Assembly (NCBI RefSeq): GCF_030068475.1
Contig: NZ_JAQOSP010000082.1
Coordinates: 1-33,922, forward strand
Length of the DNA stretch: 33,922 nucleotides
Reading direction: 5' to 3'
Origin: Roseofilum acuticapitatum BLCC-M154
GTDB lineage: Bacteria > Cyanobacteriota > Cyanobacteriia > Cyanobacteriales > Desertifilaceae
The notes under the pieces: model-generated
What the model saw: the letters and a program-made list of their open reading frames with translations, nothing else
Told to the model about the DNA's origin: nothing
The model's database searches: none
Translations under genes and position numbers: made by a program
Part shown: piece after piece, positions 1 through 7,732 of the stretch
Layout of the letters: each line of letters begins with the position of its first letter
Position numbering within the stretch: position 1 is the stretch's first letter

Positions 1-141
1 CAGCAGTTTTCGCTGTTATGTGGGACATCTTGATCCCCCTAAATCCCCCTTAAAAAGGGGGACTTTCCTATTCCCCCCTTTTTAAGGGGGGCAAGGGGGG
101 ATCTTTTCCTACTGTCCACCGATACAGCGCAAAGCGCTGTA
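1..141 (+). repeat. Palindromic C/G-tract interspersed repeat, copy 1 (left edge cut by window)
   Basis: This is a MITE-like non-coding element. It begins CAGCAGTTTTCGC, contains two facing C-tract/G-tract blocks (GATCCCCC ... GGGGGGATC) that could fold into a long hairpin, and ends in TACAGCGC-AAA-GCGCTGTA, which is itself a palindrome. Three other copies lie at 7713-7853, 14311-14474 and 14486-14625. The sequence of this copy is almost the same as 14311-14474 except for an 18-bp insertion in the latter. It carries no protein gene, so any movement would need an enzyme supplied in trans (inference). Confidence 0.85.
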
Positions 142-225
142 ATGGAACGATTAGCGACAGATGAAGAAAATCAAGAGTCTTTAGCTCAATGGTTAGAGAA
201 AAATTCCATATCTACAGTATTATAG
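142..225 (+). other. Orphan 27-codon reading frame directly abutting repeat copy 1
   Basis: An ATG immediately after the last base of the repeat opens a frame of 27 codons (begins MERLATDEEN, ends ISTVL) that stops inside the duplicated ureC leader. I do not recognise the peptide. Because it starts exactly at the repeat edge and has no ribosome binding site of its own, it looks like the tail of a gene whose front is lost or interrupted by the repeat, or a chance frame. Low confidence that it is expressed. Confidence 0.2.
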
Positions 226-280
226 ACTCTGTATGGGTAAGCTAGTCTGGACAAGATTATGGGTTATCGGATGGATCGCC
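207..280 (+). repeat. 74-bp direct repeat, left copy (dead copy of ureC leader and first 7 codons)
   Basis: This block is repeated at 921-994 with 72 of 74 bases identical by eye. It holds the ureC upstream sequence, the ureC start codon (ATG at 259) and the next six codons (MGYRMDR). After the repeat ends the frame continues only to a stop at 307-309, giving a 16-residue peptide. Both mismatches lie just before the start codon: the right copy reads GGAAAGGATTATG and this one GGACAAGATTATG, so the purine-rich ribosome binding site is spoiled here. Confidence 0.9.
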
Positions 281-282
281 AT

Positions 283-642
283 TTATTCAGAATCATAAAA
301 ATCATCTAAAATAAATTGAATTTGATCCACTGCAATGTCTTGTTGTTCTGACTTGCTATAGATCGTTAACAATAAAATACTCCTTTCTGACTCCAGCAAA
401 TAGATAATGCGATATCCAGCGCTTTTGCCTTTTTGAATATCGCTATTTTTCACCCTCACCTTGTAAACATAAAGATTAGAGCCAAAACCCACGATGCGAT
501 CGCCTAATATAACCTTTTCCTCAAGTTGGGCAATAATCGGCTCAACATCCTGCCTAATCCTTCGATATTTTTTGGATAGCCGATAGATTTTTTTCTCAAA
601 TTCATCAGTGAATTTAACGGAAATAGGTAAATCATTAGTCAT
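283..642 (-). CDS. relE: RelE/ParE-superfamily mRNA interferase toxin
   Basis: This is the toxin half of a type II toxin-antitoxin pair. Family members act on translation or mRNA and are held inactive by the partner protein. The protein is about 119 residues and basic in its first half (KKYRRIRQD near 24-33). It has the beta-sheet core typical of RelE/ParE folds: YKVRVKNSDIQKGKSAGYRI, then strands IIYLLESERSILLLTIYSKSEQ. It is slightly longer than the usual 85-100 residues because of a C-terminal tail (DQIQFILDDFYDSE). The in-frame TTG at 645 precedes ATG at 642. ATG is preferred, and it overlaps the antitoxin stop by 8 bases, so the two are translationally coupled. The gene is on the strand opposite to ureC and lies inside the 74-bp duplication. 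The exact subfamily and cleavage mode cannot be told from sequence alone. Confidence 0.8.
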   Translation of the reverse strand: MTNDLPISVKFTDEFEKKIYRLSKKYRRIRQDVEPIIAQLEEKVILGDRIVGFGSNLYVYKVRVKNSDIQKGKSAGYRIIYLLESERSILLLTIYSKSEQQDIAVDQIQFILDDFYDSE

Positions 643-877
643 CAATTCTCTCCCACAGTTCAGAAATGGGTCTAGTTTTCCCTTCTTTGGCTTCTTGTAA
701 GGCCCGTCTCAAACTCGCTTGAATTTCTTCGACTGGAGTATCATCCGGATCGACTTCTTCATCATCAGATACCAGCAGAATAACTTTCACTCGACTGTCC
801 GATCGAATTTCTAAAGGTTGATCTAATAACAGTTGACCGTTTTGATCGACTTTTGCCATCATTTCAAACGCTTGCAT
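635..877 (-). CDS. relN: RelN-type antitoxin of the upstream RelE-like toxin
   Basis: The protein is an 80-residue acidic antitoxin. Its N-terminal part (MAKVDQNGQLLLDQPL, then SRVKVILLV) resembles the short beta-rich DNA-binding segment of cyanobacterial RelN antitoxins. The rest is acidic (DDEEVDPDDTPVEEI) and ends with a toxin-wrapping helix containing RPISELWERIDD. The ATG at 877 is preceded on the minus strand by GAGGTAAA, a good ribosome binding site. Antitoxin comes first and overlaps the toxin gene, the usual order for autoregulated type II pairs. Its promoter must lie within about 40 bases of the right copy of the 74-bp repeat, back to back with the ureC leader. Family assignment is from pattern recognition, not a search. 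Confidence 0.75.
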   Translation of the reverse strand: MQAFEMMAKVDQNGQLLLDQPLEIRSDSRVKVILLVSDDEEVDPDDTPVEEIQASLRRALQEAKEGKTRPISELWERIDD

Positions 878-920
878 TGTTTTACCTCAACGGTTTTTTT
901 GGGTCGTGTAGTTACTAGGA

Positions 921-994
921 CATATCTACAGTATTATAGACTCTGTATGGGTAAGCTAGTCTGGAAAGGATTATGGGTTATCGGATGGATCGCC
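921..994 (+). repeat. 74-bp direct repeat, right copy (functional ureC leader and start)
   Basis: This is the partner of 207-280. This copy keeps the AAAGGA sequence before the ureC ATG at 973 and reads on into the complete gene. A TATTAT hexamer at 932-937 is a possible -10 element, but no convincing -35 is seen. Recombination between the two copies would delete 714 bp including the whole toxin-antitoxin pair and restore a single ureC start. Confidence 0.9.
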
Positions 995-2682
995 TCGCAT
1001 ATGCACAAACCTATGGGCCCACAGTAGGCGATCGCCTGCGCTTGGCGGATACAGAATTAATTATCGAAGTCGAACAGGATTACACTACTTACGGCGATGA
1101 GGTAAAATTTGGCGGTGGTAAAGTGATCCGGGACGGTATGGGTCAATCTCCCATTACCAATGCCGATGGCGCGGTGGATATGGTGATCACCAATGCCCTG
1201 ATTTTAGATTGGTGGGGCATTGTTAAGGCGGATATTGGTATCAAAGACGGCAAGATATACAAAATTGGTAAAGCCGGAAATCCCTACATTCAAGACAAGG
1301 TGGACATCATTATCGGCCCCGGTACGGAAGCTGTAGCGGGAGAAGGGATGATTCTCACGGCTGGAGGCATTGATTCCCACATTCATTTTATCTGTCCTCA
1401 GCAGATTGAAACGGCGATCGCCTCCGGCATTACCACTATGCTCGGCGGCGGAACCGGCCCCGCAACCGGAACCAACGCCACCACCTGCACCCCCGGCCCC
1501 TGGAATATGTACCGCATGTTGCAAGCGGCCGAAGCCTTCCCCATGAATTTGGGCTTTCTGGGTAAAGGCAATAGTTCGCAACCCGAAGCACTGCGAGAAC
1601 AGGTGCTTGCCGGAGCCATGGGTTTAAAGCTCCATGAAGATTGGGGTACTACCCCCGCAACCATTGATACCTGCTTATCTGTAGCCGATGAATATGATGT
1701 GCAAGTCGCCATTCATACCGACACATTGAATGAAGCCGGATTCGTAGAAACCACCATCGAAGCGTTTAAAAATCGCGCCATCCATACCTATCACACGGAA
1801 GGCGCGGGGGGAGGCCATGCACCCGATATCATCAAAGTTTGCTCTCTAGCCAATGTTCTCCCCTCCTCCACCAACCCCACCCGACCCTATACCCTGAATA
1901 CCCTCGAAGAGCATCTCGACATGCTCATGGTTTGCCACCATCTTGACCGCTCCATTCCCGAAGATGTGGCCTTTGCCGAGTCCCGTATCCGGCGCGAAAC
2001 CATCGCCGCCGAGGATATTTTGCACGATCTGGGCGCATTTAGCATGATTGCCTCTGACTCCCAAGCCATGGGCCGAGTCGGCGAGGTAATTATCCGCACC
2101 TGGCAAACCGGTCATAAAATGAAAGTACAGCGCGGCCCCTTACCGGAAGATAGCAGCCGCAATGATAATACCCGTGCCAAACGCTACGTTGCCAAATATA
2201 CTATTAATCCCGCCATTACCCATGGAATTGCTGACCAGGTAGGGTCAGTAGAAGAAGGCAAATTAGCCGATCTCTGTCTGTGGAAACCCGCATTTTTTGG
2301 TGTAAAACCGGAACTTGTGATTAAGGGGGGTGCGATCGCCTATGCTCAGATGGGAGACCCTAACGCCAGCATTCCCACCCCCCAACCCGTCCACATGCGT
2401 CCCATGTTTGCCAGCTTTGGCTCTGCCCTCTCAGCCACCTCCCTCACCTTCGTCTCGAAAGCAGCCTTAGAGCGAGATATTGCCAGCCAACTCGGTCTAC
2501 AAAAACCCACCATAGCGGTAGCCAACACCCGGCAACTAACCAAGGGGGATCTCAAGCTCAATGATGCTCTCCCCCACATTGAAGTTGACCCCCAAACCTA
2601 CGAAGTCCGTGCAGACGGAGAATTACTCACCTGCGAACCCGCCACCGTTTTACCCATGGCTCAACGGTATTTTCTGTTTTAA
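973..2682 (+). CDS. ureC: Urease alpha subunit UreC
   Basis: This is the catalytic subunit of the nickel enzyme that hydrolyses urea to ammonia and carbamate in the cytoplasm, working with UreA and UreB. It is 569 residues, the normal family length. Nickel ligands and catalytic residues are all in place: H136 and H138 (SHIHF), the lysine expected to be carbamylated, K219, in [10 protein letters not shown]248 ([11 protein letters not shown]), H274, the flap histidine pair in MVCHHL (322-323), and D362 (ASDSQAMGR). The start at 973 gives the standard MGYRMDR N-terminus; ATG 985 is an unlikely alternative. No ureA, ureB, ureD or accessory gene is in the window, so the urease genes are scattered or lie upstream of position 1. 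Toxin-antitoxin cassettes lie on both sides. Confidence 0.98.
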   Translation: MGYRMDRLAYAQTYGPTVGDRLRLADTELIIEVEQDYTTYGDEVKFGGGKVIRDGMGQSPITNADGAVDMVITNALILDWWGIVKADIGIKDGKIYKIGKAGNPYIQDKVDIIIGPGTEAVAGEGMILTAGGIDSHIHFICPQQIETAIASGITTMLGGGTGPATGTNATTCTPGPWNMYRMLQAAEAFPMNLGFLGKGNSSQPEALREQVLAGAMGLKLHEDWGTTPATIDTCLSVADEYDVQVAIHTDTLNEAGFVETTIEAFKNRAIHTYHTEGAGGGHAPDIIKVCSLANVLPSSTNPTRPYTLNTLEEHLDMLMVCHHLDRSIPEDVAFAESRIRRETIAAEDILHDLGAFSMIASDSQAMGRVGEVIIRTWQTGHKMKVQRGPLPEDSSRNDNTRAKRYVAKYTINPAITHGIADQVGSVEEGKLADLCLWKPAFFGVKPELVIKGGAIAYAQMGDPNASIPTPQPVHMRPMFASFGSALSATSLTFVSKAALERDIASQLGLQKPTIAVANTRQLTKGDLKLNDALPHIEVDPQTYEVRADGELLTCEPATVLPMAQRYFLF

Positions 2683-2746
2683 CCTAGATAGGACTGACTC
2701 ATTCACTCGATCTATAGTTTAAAGGGATAGAAGGGAGGATAGAAGA

Positions 2747-3040
2747 ATGTCTTTACAGGATTTATTACAAGAAAAACGGGAACAAATTCTAGAAATTGCT
2801 GCCAAGCATGGCGCGTTTAATGTGCGCGTATTTGGCTCAGTAGCACGAGGAGAGGAGACAGAGGAGAGTGATATTGATTTCTTAATTGATTATGACTCAA
2901 CCAGGACTACAGCTTGGTTTCCAGGAGGATTGTTGATGGATTTACAGGATTTGTTAGGGCGGCGGGTTGACGTGCTTACTGAAGATGGCATTAGTGCTTT
3001 GATTAAGGATCGCATTTTGGCAGAGGCACAACCTTTATGA
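2747..3040 (+). CDS. mntA: MntA-type minimal nucleotidyltransferase (antitoxin of HEPN toxin)
   Basis: This 97-residue MNT-fold protein is the antitoxin partner in MNT-HEPN systems. Studied MntA proteins transfer AMP onto a tyrosine of the HEPN toxin and so silence it. The signature GS-x10-DxD is present (GSVARGEETEESDID, about residues 31-45) and the third acidic position is in RRVDVLTEDG. The ATG is preceded by GGGAGGATAGAAGA, a good ribosome binding site. Its TGA overlaps the start of the HEPN gene by four bases (ATGA), so the two are translated together. It is read in the same direction as ureC, 64 bases downstream. Confidence 0.9.
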   Translation: MSLQDLLQEKREQILEIAAKHGAFNVRVFGSVARGEETEESDIDFLIDYDSTRTTAWFPGGLLMDLQDLLGRRVDVLTEDGISALIKDRILAEAQPL

Positions 3041-3390
3041 GTGGTGATAGGGATTTAATTTATTTGACTCATATTATGGAATGTATCGAGGCAATCCAGA
3101 CATACACGACTCAAGGACAGAAGGATTTTTTGAGTAATGCTTTGGTGCAAGATGCGGTATTGCGTCGGTTACAGATTATGGCAGAATCTACGCAGAGGCT
3201 TTCTGATGAGTTAAAAGCTCAAGCACCTAATGTGGATTGGCGGGCTTTGGCTGGTTTTAGGAATGTTTTAGTACATGATTATTTGGGTGGGATTAATTTA
3301 CAACGAGTTTGGGATGCTGTTGAAAATAATTTGCCTGCTTTAAAGGGACAAGTGGAACGGATATTAAAAGATTTTGAAGAAGAAAATTGA
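3037..3390 (+). CDS. hepT: HepT-type HEPN ribonuclease toxin (DUF86)
   Basis: This 117-residue all-helical HEPN protein is the toxin of the MNT-HEPN pair. The catalytic RX4HXY motif is intact: R75, H80 and Y82 in FRNVLVHDYLG. In characterised systems the arginine and histidine carry out RNA cleavage and the tyrosine is the residue AMPylated by MntA. The C-terminal part, VWDAVENNLPALKGQVERIL, is the usual family ending. The ATG sits in the ATGA overlap with mntA. A second, related HEPN gene follows after a 19-base gap and appears to be a degenerate duplicate. Confidence 0.9.
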   Translation: MSGDRDLIYLTHIMECIEAIQTYTTQGQKDFLSNALVQDAVLRRLQIMAESTQRLSDELKAQAPNVDWRALAGFRNVLVHDYLGGINLQRVWDAVENNLPALKGQVERILKDFEEEN

Positions 3391-3409
3391 CTGAGGAGGC
3401 GATTTTGCT

Positions 3410-3742
3410 ATGAGAAGCGATTTGGAACGTTTGAAAGACATACAGGAAGGCATCGCTAAAATTGAAAAGTACACAGTACGAGGTCAATCGGTATTTTTTG
3501 AGGATGAACTGGTACAAACTTGGGTATTATTTCATCTACAAACAATCGGTGAGGCGGCGAGTGCTATATCTGATAACCTAAAAAATAGATTTCCTGAAGT
3601 CCCTTGGCAGGATATTATTGATTTCGGGAATTTGGTCGTCTATGAATATTTCCGAGTGAATTTTAGAGTGGTTTGGCAGATTGTGGAGAACAATTTGCCG
3701 TCTTTGAAGGTACAGATTGAATCAATACTTGCAACCTATTAA
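3410..3742 (+). CDS. HEPN (DUF86) paralogue with both catalytic residues of RX4HXY lost
   Basis: This 110-residue HepT-like protein is collinear with the gene before it (IGEAASAISDNLKNRFPEVPW; VWQIVENNLPSLK). Where active relatives have RNxLxHxY it reads GNLVVYEY: G73 replaces arginine and Y78 replaces histidine, while Y80, the counterpart of the AMPylated tyrosine, is kept. Both changes need only one base (CGG or AGG to GGG, CAT to TAT). The frame is open end to end and a strong GAGGAGG ribosome binding site precedes the ATG, so it does not look like ordinary decay. It may be a catalytically dead partner that forms mixed dimers or absorbs AMPylation (inference), or the toxin of another system inactivated by mutation. 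Confidence 0.8.
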   Translation: MRSDLERLKDIQEGIAKIEKYTVRGQSVFFEDELVQTWVLFHLQTIGEAASAISDNLKNRFPEVPWQDIIDFGNLVVYEYFRVNFRVVWQIVENNLPSLKVQIESILATY

Positions 3743-3802
3743 TTGATTTGATTTAATTGAATTTCCCCTTACCCACCCTACAATTAGCTAACCAGAGCCA
3801 TT

Positions 3803-4336
3803 ATGAAACGTAAGTATCACCCCCTATTCCCTAACTCAAAGCGGCGATCGCCCCTAATCCTCATTAGCCTGATTTTCCTCTGGTCGGTAACATTAGGATG
3901 GGGATTATCGACCCTTAATCAAGCCGCCTTTTCCCTCTCTTCAGTGAAATCAGTCGATCCCGTCCCCGAAGAGCATCAACTCGGAGCAGAACTCTACCGA
4001 GAAAACTGTGGCAGTTGTCACCTCGCCCTTCCTCCTGCCGTCATGCCTACGGAGACTTGGCGACAACTCATTCAAGATAAAGAACATTATGGCGTAGTTA
4101 TTAAACCCTTACTCGACCCCAGTCGGTTATTGGTTTGGAATTATATTCAAGTCTTTTCCCGTCCCTTAATCAAGGATGAAACAACCCCCTATCGACTGCG
4201 GAATTCTCGTTATTTTAAGGCGCTTCATCCCCAAGTTGAGTTTAAGGAACGCATTCAGCTCAATCAATGTGTTTCTTGCCATCCCAGCGCTCAAGAGTTT
4301 AAGTTTCGAGACTTAACCCCCGAATACAACGATTGA
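3803..4336 (+). CDS. Membrane-anchored or secreted di-heme c-type cytochrome
   Basis: The 177-residue protein has a basic N-terminus, a hydrophobic segment at about 18-37 that is either an uncleaved anchor or a signal peptide, and two covalent heme-binding motifs: CGSCH at 69-73 and CVSCH at 156-160. This matches the small di-heme cytochrome c proteins found widely in cyanobacteria, which act on the lumenal or periplasmic side as electron carriers. The physiological partner is not shown by context, since the neighbours are a toxin-antitoxin cassette and a sensor kinase. The start ATG at 3803 is the natural one, though upstream ribosome-binding sequence is weak. A solo fragment of the interspersed repeat begins 5 bases after the stop. 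Confidence 0.8.
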   Translation: MKRKYHPLFPNSKRRSPLILISLIFLWSVTLGWGLSTLNQAAFSLSSVKSVDPVPEEHQLGAELYRENCGSCHLALPPAVMPTETWRQLIQDKEHYGVVIKPLLDPSRLLVWNYIQVFSRPLIKDETTPYRLRNSRYFKALHPQVEFKERIQLNQCVSCHPSAQEFKFRDLTPEYND

Positions 4337-4341
4337 AAAGT

Positions 4342-4380
4342 TACAGCTCTTTACGCGGTAATGGGTAATGAGTAACAATT
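4342..4380 (-). repeat. Solo terminus of the interspersed repeat running into degenerate heptamers
   Basis: TACAGCTCTTTACGCGGTAAT resembles the ends TACAGCGCAAAGCGCGGTAAT (7713) and TACAGCACTTTACGTGGTAAT (14486), but no C/G-tract body follows. It runs into GGTAATG, GGTAATG, AGTAACA, ATT, a degenerate heptanucleotide run of the STRR type. It could be a remnant left by loss of an element, or an end captured by repeat slippage. It lies directly after the cytochrome gene. Confidence 0.5.
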
Positions 4381-4474
4381 AAAGCTATTCTCTATCTCCT
4401 GTTTTGTCTGCCCTCCATCAACAGTGTTATAGTGTTCTCAATCGTGGCTAACTTGTTTTCTAAAGATTGGGTGT

Positions 4475-7400
4475 TTGAAATTAGTGAAATTACTATTGTC
4501 TAAGTGGCGTAAAATTTCCAACAACATCCCTTTGCAAGCTATTCTGATTGTTCCTTTTGTGCTGCAACTCTTGGGTACAGTCGGTTTAGTCGGCTATTTG
4601 TCCTATCAGAGCGGTAAAAAAAGCGTTGATGATGTGGCAAAACACTTTATAGAGGAAAGAGCGGCTAGGGTCAAACTTTACTTGATTAGTGAATTCTCCA
4701 ATCTCCTACAAATTAACCAGATTAGTATCCAGGCAGTGGAGCAAGGGCAACTGAATCTGAATGACCCGGAGGACATAGATCGCCATCTGTTGGGACAACT
4801 CAAGCTCTTTAAGTCGGCAACCAGCGTGATGTTAGCGTTGCCAGACGGACAATTTCGGGCGATGCACCATAGTTCCGTTCAACTGGGGCGGATTGAACAG
4901 GCTTACGTTCTGGCTGGACGGGATGAAATCAACGTTAATTTTATCGATGAGAATGGAGAATTAGAAGAGCATCTTCAAGTCATTTCTCCTTTTGTTGTCA
5001 AGGAGCGACCTTGGTACAAGGCAGTAGAGCGCGATCGCGCCCCCGGTTGGTCAGAACCCTATCAAATTGGCAACAGTATCCTATTAGCCATTAATGCTTA
5101 TGCTCCGTTCTATGACGAAAATCAACAACTCCAGGGCATCTTTGCCATCAACTTGGACTTAAATCGTATCCAAAGGTTTCTCCAATCCCTCACCCTCTGT
5201 GAAGGCTGTCGAGTTGTGATTCTTGACCGCCAAGGACAAATGGTGGCCAGCTCTACGGACGATCCGCCCTTCACCTTTGAGCAGAACGCCAAAGGAGGGG
5301 CGATTCGAGGAAGTTTTGAACAGATTGCTCCCAGTGCCAGTCAAGATCCCATTGTGGCTGCCACAGGACGTTACTTAGAAGAGCAACAACCCAACATCGA
5401 AGCCCACGCTCCTCTGTATTCTCCATTGGCGATCCAAACACCTGGGGGCAACTGGAAAGACTATAGTTTATATGTTGAAAAACTCATGGTCTCCGAGCAA
5501 GATATCCAAATTCAAGGAAACCCTTCTCTTTCAGCCCTGCCAGAGGGTTGGAAATTGGCGATCCTAGTTCCCCAATCGGAGTTTATGGGCCAGATTCAAG
5601 CTAATGTGCGACGCACCGTTGCCCTTTGTGGTCTCACGTTAATCACTTCAATACTTGCTGGAGGTCTGATCGCTCAATGGATTTCCCAACCCCTAGTCTG
5701 CTTAAAGAACAGTGCCCAGGCGATCGCTTCTGGAGATCTCGATACTCCGGTAACCATCAGTGGTCTGGGTGTCGTTCATGACCTCAGTCGTGCCTTTAGC
5801 CAGATGCAGGAACAACTGCAAACTTCCTTCCAAACCATTGCCGAGAAAGAACATGAACTGGCGATTATTATTGAGTGTTTGCCCCTAGGGGTAATGGTAT
5901 TTGATCCCCAAGGAAAACTGATATTAGTCAATTCCAAAGCGCAAGAAGTCTTGAGAGGGTACACTCCCGATAGTACCCTAGAGCAAATCGGCGAAGTCTA
6001 CCAAGTGTATCAAGCGGGAACCTCCACCCTCTATCCTTCAGAGCAACTGCCTCTCATACGCGCTCTTCAGGGAGAAAATGTCTATGCCAATGACCTGGAA
6101 ATTGAGGTTGACGGAATGCGTATCCCCATAGAAGTGTACGCCACTCCCCTCCGCAACCTAGAGGGAGAGGTCACTTATGCCCTTAATGTGTTTCAAGATA
6201 TCAGCGATCGCAAACAAGCCGAAGCTCTCCTCAAAAACTACAACCAAACCCTAGAACAACAAGTCATTGAACGCACCCAAGAACTCCATCAAACCAATGC
6301 CGAACTGGAAATAGCCAAAGAAGCCGCAGAAAACGCCAATCATGCTAAAAGCGAATTCATCGCCAATATGAGCCATGAACTGCGGACTCCCCTGAATTCT
6401 ATTCTCGGTTATCCCACCCTACTACAACAGAGTCCCAATCTCTCTGATGACGACCGCCACCATCTACATTTAATTCAAACCAGTGGAACCTATTTACTCA
6501 GTTTAATTAATCAAATTCTCGATTTCTCTAAAATTGAAGCCGGTCTTCTAAACCTTAATATTACTTTGGTCAATTTATCTAACCTCGTTGAAGATCTGAA
6601 GAATTTATTTCACTTAAAAGCGGCAGCCAAAGGGCTAGATTTAAGGATAGACTTAGCCCCTGATGTCCCTAGATGGATTGAAACCGATGAGGTAAAACTC
6701 AAACAAATTTTAGTTAATTTACTCAATAATGCCCTCAAATTTACGACCGTGGGGCGAGTGAGTTTAGAGATTACCAAGATCTCCAAACCGACAATTCAAT
6801 TTACCATAACCGATACTGGAGTAGGCATAAAACCAGAGGAATTGCAGCATCTATTTCAACCTTTTTCACAAACTGAAAGTGGTCGCCAGAGTCAAGAAGG
6901 AACCGGTTTAGGGTTAGCCATCAGTCAAAAATTTGTCCAGATGCTTGGTTCTACCTTAAGGGTAAAAAGTGAACTCGATAAAGGTACTGAGTTTCAGTTT
7001 GAGCTAGATATTGAGGAAACCATAGAGGATCAAACTTCTATTTCCCCATCATCCCCACAAGCAATCCAGTTAGCTCCAGATCAAAACCCTTACCGGATTT
7101 TAGTTGCTGACGATCATGAAACCAACCGACTTTTACTGATTTCTGTGCTAAAAAAGTGGGGCTTTGAAGTCCAAGAAGCACAGGATGGAGCAGAAGCGAT
7201 CGCCATCTGGGAAAGTTGGCAACCCCATCTCATCTTTATGGATATTCGGATGCCGAATATGACAGGGGAAGAAGCGACTCGCGAGATTAAAAGCAGGGCA
7301 AAAAATAAGTCACCGATTATTATTGCCGTTACTGCTAGTGCTTTTTATCATCAGAGAGATTCGCTCATAGCATCCGGTTGTGATGAGGTCATTTCTAAGC

Positions 7401-7732
7401 CTTTCCTTCCCTTGGAAATTAGCCAATGTTTAGAACATTATCTTCAGGTTGAATTTATCTATCATGGTACTGAAGAAAGTCCATTATTAATCCCTGAACC
7501 TTTAACCGATCAAGACCTAGAAAATCTCTCATTAACTTGGCTGATTGAGTTTGAACAGATTGTGATTATGGGAATGCAGGACGAGATGTATAAAGCCCTG
7601 GCCCAATTAGGTTCTGAACAGGGGAAAATTACCCAATATTTGAAATATTTTGTGGATAATTTTGAGTTTCAAGAGTTGCTCGATTGGATCGATCTCCACA
7701 AATCAAAGCAGTTACAGCGCAAAGCGCGGTAA
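4475..7732 (+). CDS. Membrane hybrid sensor histidine kinase (Cache-HAMP-PAS-HisKA-HATPase-REC)
   Basis: This 1085-residue hybrid kinase senses an extracellular or periplasmic signal. In order: a membrane helix (about 20-43), a large extracytoplasmic dCache-like region (about 45-375), a second helix (about 381-405), HAMP (about 405-458), PAS (about 465-585), a coiled linker, HisKA with the phospho-acceptor H634 in SHELRTPLNS, and HATPase with N-box NLLNNALKF, DTGVGI (from 780) and GTGLGL (from 809). A receiver domain follows with phospho-acceptor D923 in MDIRMP and the conserved lysine in SKPF. The C-terminal tail resembles tails after the receiver of other cyanobacterial hybrid kinases. The start is a TTG at 4475; GTG 4484 is an alternative, and neither has a clear ribosome binding site. 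The last six residues (LQRKAR) and the stop lie in repeat copy 7713-7853. No partner regulator is adjacent. Confidence 0.93.
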   Translation: MKLVKLLLSKWRKISNNIPLQAILIVPFVLQLLGTVGLVGYLSYQSGKKSVDDVAKHFIEERAARVKLYLISEFSNLLQINQISIQAVEQGQLNLNDPEDIDRHLLGQLKLFKSATSVMLALPDGQFRAMHHSSVQLGRIEQAYVLAGRDEINVNFIDENGELEEHLQVISPFVVKERPWYKAVERDRAPGWSEPYQIGNSILLAINAYAPFYDENQQLQGIFAINLDLNRIQRFLQSLTLCEGCRVVILDRQGQMVASSTDDPPFTFEQNAKGGAIRGSFEQIAPSASQDPIVAATGRYLEEQQPNIEAHAPLYSPLAIQTPGGNWKDYSLYVEKLMVSEQDIQIQGNPSLSALPEGWKLAILVPQSEFMGQIQANVRRTVALCGLTLITSILAGGLIAQWISQPLVCLKNSAQAIASGDLDTPVTISGLGVVHDLSRAFSQMQEQLQTSFQTIAEKEHELAIIIECLPLGVMVFDPQGKLILVNSKAQEVLRGYTPDSTLEQIGEVYQVYQAGTSTLYPSEQLPLIRALQGENVYANDLEIEVDGMRIPIEVYATPLRNLEGEVTYALNVFQDISDRKQAEALLKNYNQTLEQQVIERTQELHQTNAELEIAKEAAENANHAKSEFIANMSHELRTPLNSILGYPTLLQQSPNLSDDDRHHLHLIQTSGTYLLSLINQILDFSKIEAGLLNLNITLVNLSNLVEDLKNLFHLKAAAKGLDLRIDLAPDVPRWIETDEVKLKQILVNLLNNALKFTTVGRVSLEITKISKPTIQFTITDTGVGIKPEELQHLFQPFSQTESGRQSQEGTGLGLAISQKFVQMLGSTLRVKSELDKGTEFQFELDIEETIEDQTSISPSSPQAIQLAPDQNPYRILVADDHETNRLLLISVLKKWGFEVQEAQDGAEAIAIWESWQPHLIFMDIRMPNMTGEEATREIKSRAKNKSPIIIAVTASAFYHQRDSLIASGCDEVISKPFLPLEISQCLEHYLQVEFIYHGTEESPLLIPEPLTDQDLENLSLTWLIEFEQIVIMGMQDEMYKALAQLGSEQGKITQYLKYFVDNFEFQELLDWIDLHKSKQLQRKAR

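Noticed and set aside
900-972. NtcA site (GTA-N8-TAC) in the ureC leader
   Set aside because: GTCGTGTAGTTAC and GTATTATAGACTC come close but neither has both half-sites at the right spacing.
833-1027. A 64-codon frame overlapping the antitoxin gene and ureC start
   Set aside because: It overlaps two well-supported genes in other frames and has no recognisable protein character.
3410-3742. Calling the second HEPN gene a pseudogene
   Set aside because: The frame is full length, has a strong ribosome site and keeps the rest of the family pattern; only the catalytic residues are lost.
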